64,000 bases of DNA from Cellvibrionaceae bacterium (GTDB lineage: Bacteria > Pseudomonadota > Gammaproteobacteria > Pseudomonadales > Cellvibrionaceae): contig JANPZW010000015.1 of NCBI GenBank assembly GCA_024707385.1, forward strand, positions 372,001 through 436,000, in the 5' to 3' direction. The notes beneath the pieces are model-generated. The model saw only the letters and a list, made by a program, of their open reading frames with translations. It was not told the origin of the DNA and ran no database searches. A program made the translations under genes and the position numbers. The stretch's first letter is position 1. The number at the start of each line of letters is the position of its first letter. Below are positions 62,935-64,000 of the stretch, piece after piece.

Positions 62935-63385
62935 TTTCGCGGATTTTATCTGTCTTGGGTTGAAACAACTCCCGAACTAAACCGCTTATTTTTTGTATTT
63001 ATTCCCTCCTTGATTTTCATAAATTAACTCAAAGCCGGATGTCGGCTGCTCCCTGGCGACTTTTCCCAAGTGCCGCATCAATTCGCGTAAATATTTTTCG
63101 TTTCCTTCTGCTGTCGATCAGCCGTCAGAACCGTCCAGGCAATTAAATTCGTGGCCGACTTTGTTTGTGCTTACACACTTTTTCGAGGGCATATTTTTTG
63201 TCTGGATGTCAACGTTTAAAAATGTGTACCGCTCAGGGGCAGGGATGGTGGCAGTTTTCGTTGGGGGCGCGTGCGCTTAATAATTTCACTGATCGGCGAG
63301 CTTGAAAGCATCCTTAGATGAACTAGTCTTTTTCGTGGTAACACCGTTTTTTAAAAAAGTTACATGTGTCAGGCATAGGATGTCC

Positions 63386-63406
63386 CATTCTTCTGGCAGA
63401 AGAATG
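63386..63406. repeat. Perfect 9-bp inverted repeat with 3-nt loop
   Basis: CATTCTTCT-GGC-AGAAGAATG. No T-tract follows on either strand, so a terminator is unlikely. It could be a protein-binding site or a mobile-element remnant. Confidence 0.7.
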
Positions 63407-63555
63407 GCGTCAGCTACATTCCCTTCAATGTTTCAGCCTAACCCGTCAATGATTGACCGCATGCGTCAAGTTCTACCAAGTCTGTTTTCAGCGTAGTGCG
63501 CCTTTTTGCGCTGACGACTCACTTGGTGTGGTGTATTCCTTTTTCTGGAGCCTTT

Positions 63556-64000
63556 ATGCCCTTAGCAACCCAAGGTTTGTGGCGTGCTTGTTTTATTGGT
63601 CTTTTTGCTTTTTGTCTTTTCTCTTTCGCCGCTCACTCCCAGGCGGATGCCATTACTTATATTGAAACCCGCAATGACACACAGCAGCTGTCTGGCGTAA
63701 GTGATGTTGCCGTTAGCCCGGATGGGCAATTCGTTTATGCCGCATCCTACATGTATGCTGGTGTGACGGCTTTTGAGCGCAACCTTCTAACAGGAGAGTT
63801 AAGCGTTCATAACACGCAAAACGGTATCGTGAATGCTTTTAGTGTGGATGTCAGCCCTGATAATAAGCATGTGTATGTTGCATCGCCTGGCGGCTTAATA
63901 CAGGTGTTATCCAGAAACCCGGAAACCGGTATTTTGACCAAAACCTTCGAAGCCAGGAATACAGGTGGAACCAGTGGTTTTGTGTCGGTGAGCGTCAGTC
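63556..64000 (+). CDS. Exported beta-propeller (lactonase-like) protein, N-terminal part only
   Basis: ATG 63556 with GGAG 6 nt upstream; open to the window edge (148 codons). A signal peptide (CFIGLFAFCLFSFAAHSQA) is followed by propeller blades: LSGVSDVAVSPDGQFVYAAS then FSVDVSPDNKHVYVASPGG, each with the VSPD...VY(V/A)AS pattern of YVTN/lactonase-like repeats. Probably secreted or periplasmic. The function cannot be told from this part. Base and codon use are AT-richer than upstream genes, which may indicate later acquisition. Confidence 0.75.
   Translation, partial: MPLATQGLWRACFIGLFAFCLFSFAAHSQADAITYIETRNDTQQLSGVSDVAVSPDGQFVYAASYMYAGVTAFERNLLTGELSVHNTQNGIVNAFSVDVSPDNKHVYVASPGGLIQVLSRNPETGILTKTFEARNTGGTSGFVSVSVS

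Larger units (their letters stand above)
62879..63555. other. 677-nt AT-richer intergenic region after accA
   Basis: No gene supported. tilS, often next after accA, is absent. It contains the accA-distal hairpin (62905-62934) and a perfect 9-bp inverted repeat (63386-63406). Base composition is visibly richer in T and A than the upstream 62 kb and stays so in the following gene. Confidence 0.65.

Noticed and set aside
63302..63496. 64-codon frame before the propeller gene
   Set aside because: No SD, spans a perfect palindrome and has no recognisable content.

Overview
The window is a chromosomal segment of a gammaproteobacterium. The zipA-ligA, guaB-guaA, dnaE-accA and dacA-ybeD-lipB-lipA neighbourhoods, the fused nuoCD and the FNR-type regulator all fit the Pseudomonadales/Cellvibrionales side of the class. 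Genus is not resolved. No rRNA, tRNA, prophage, transposase or CRISPR array was recognised.

Layout. 0-5.4 kb: end of zipA, ligA, a transglycosylase-like lipoprotein, a tiny membrane protein and a long acyl-CoA dehydrogenase. 5.4-7.8 kb: a two-gene ergothioneine operon (egtB-egtD). 8-11.2 kb: guaB-guaA for GMP synthesis. 11.4-13.1 kb: a TerC-type metal transporter gene behind a yybP-ykoY (manganese) riboswitch. 13.2-16.4 kb: DUF4202, fnr, a cysteine-poor HemN-like gene with its own FNR box, and cobB. 16.4-20.9 kb: two wobble-uridine tRNA modification genes (trhP, mnmC) and two flavodoxins. 21-27.5 kb: an accessory stretch of exported or membrane proteins of mostly unknown role (GlyGly-CTERM-like protein, lipoprotein pair, CREST hydrolase, Cys/Ser/Gly-rich protein, GIY-YIG, hemolysin III) with large intergenic gaps. 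27.5-31.5 kb: treZ and a glycogen debranching enzyme. 31.5-36.5 kb: a probable operon of TonB-dependent receptor, PepSY membrane protein with a His-rich loop, and di-haem peroxidase. 36.6-51.6 kb: the complete nuoA-N operon for complex I on the minus strand. 52-57.2 kb: dacA, ybeD, lipB, lipA, a GNAT gene and rimO. 57.6-64 kb: a small hypothetical gene, dnaE, accA and the start of an exported beta-propeller protein in a visibly AT-richer stretch.

Two features cut across the window. First, at least fifteen single-base indels, mostly in homopolymers, interrupt otherwise well conserved genes: transglycosylase, terC (twice), DUF4202, hemN-like, cobB, trhP, debranching enzyme (three times), di-haem peroxidase, nuoN, nuoM and lipA. 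A compensating pair in nuoI removes a cluster cysteine. This pattern looks like residual sequence error rather than gene decay, so each such gene is annotated as one interrupted CDS spanning both frames. Second, many intergenic spacers contain short tandem duplications of about 10-19 nt, and one lies in frame in egtB.

The most interesting biology is the riboswitch-terC unit, the FNR-box-driven HemN-like protein beside fnr, and the receptor/PepSY/di-haem peroxidase cassette.
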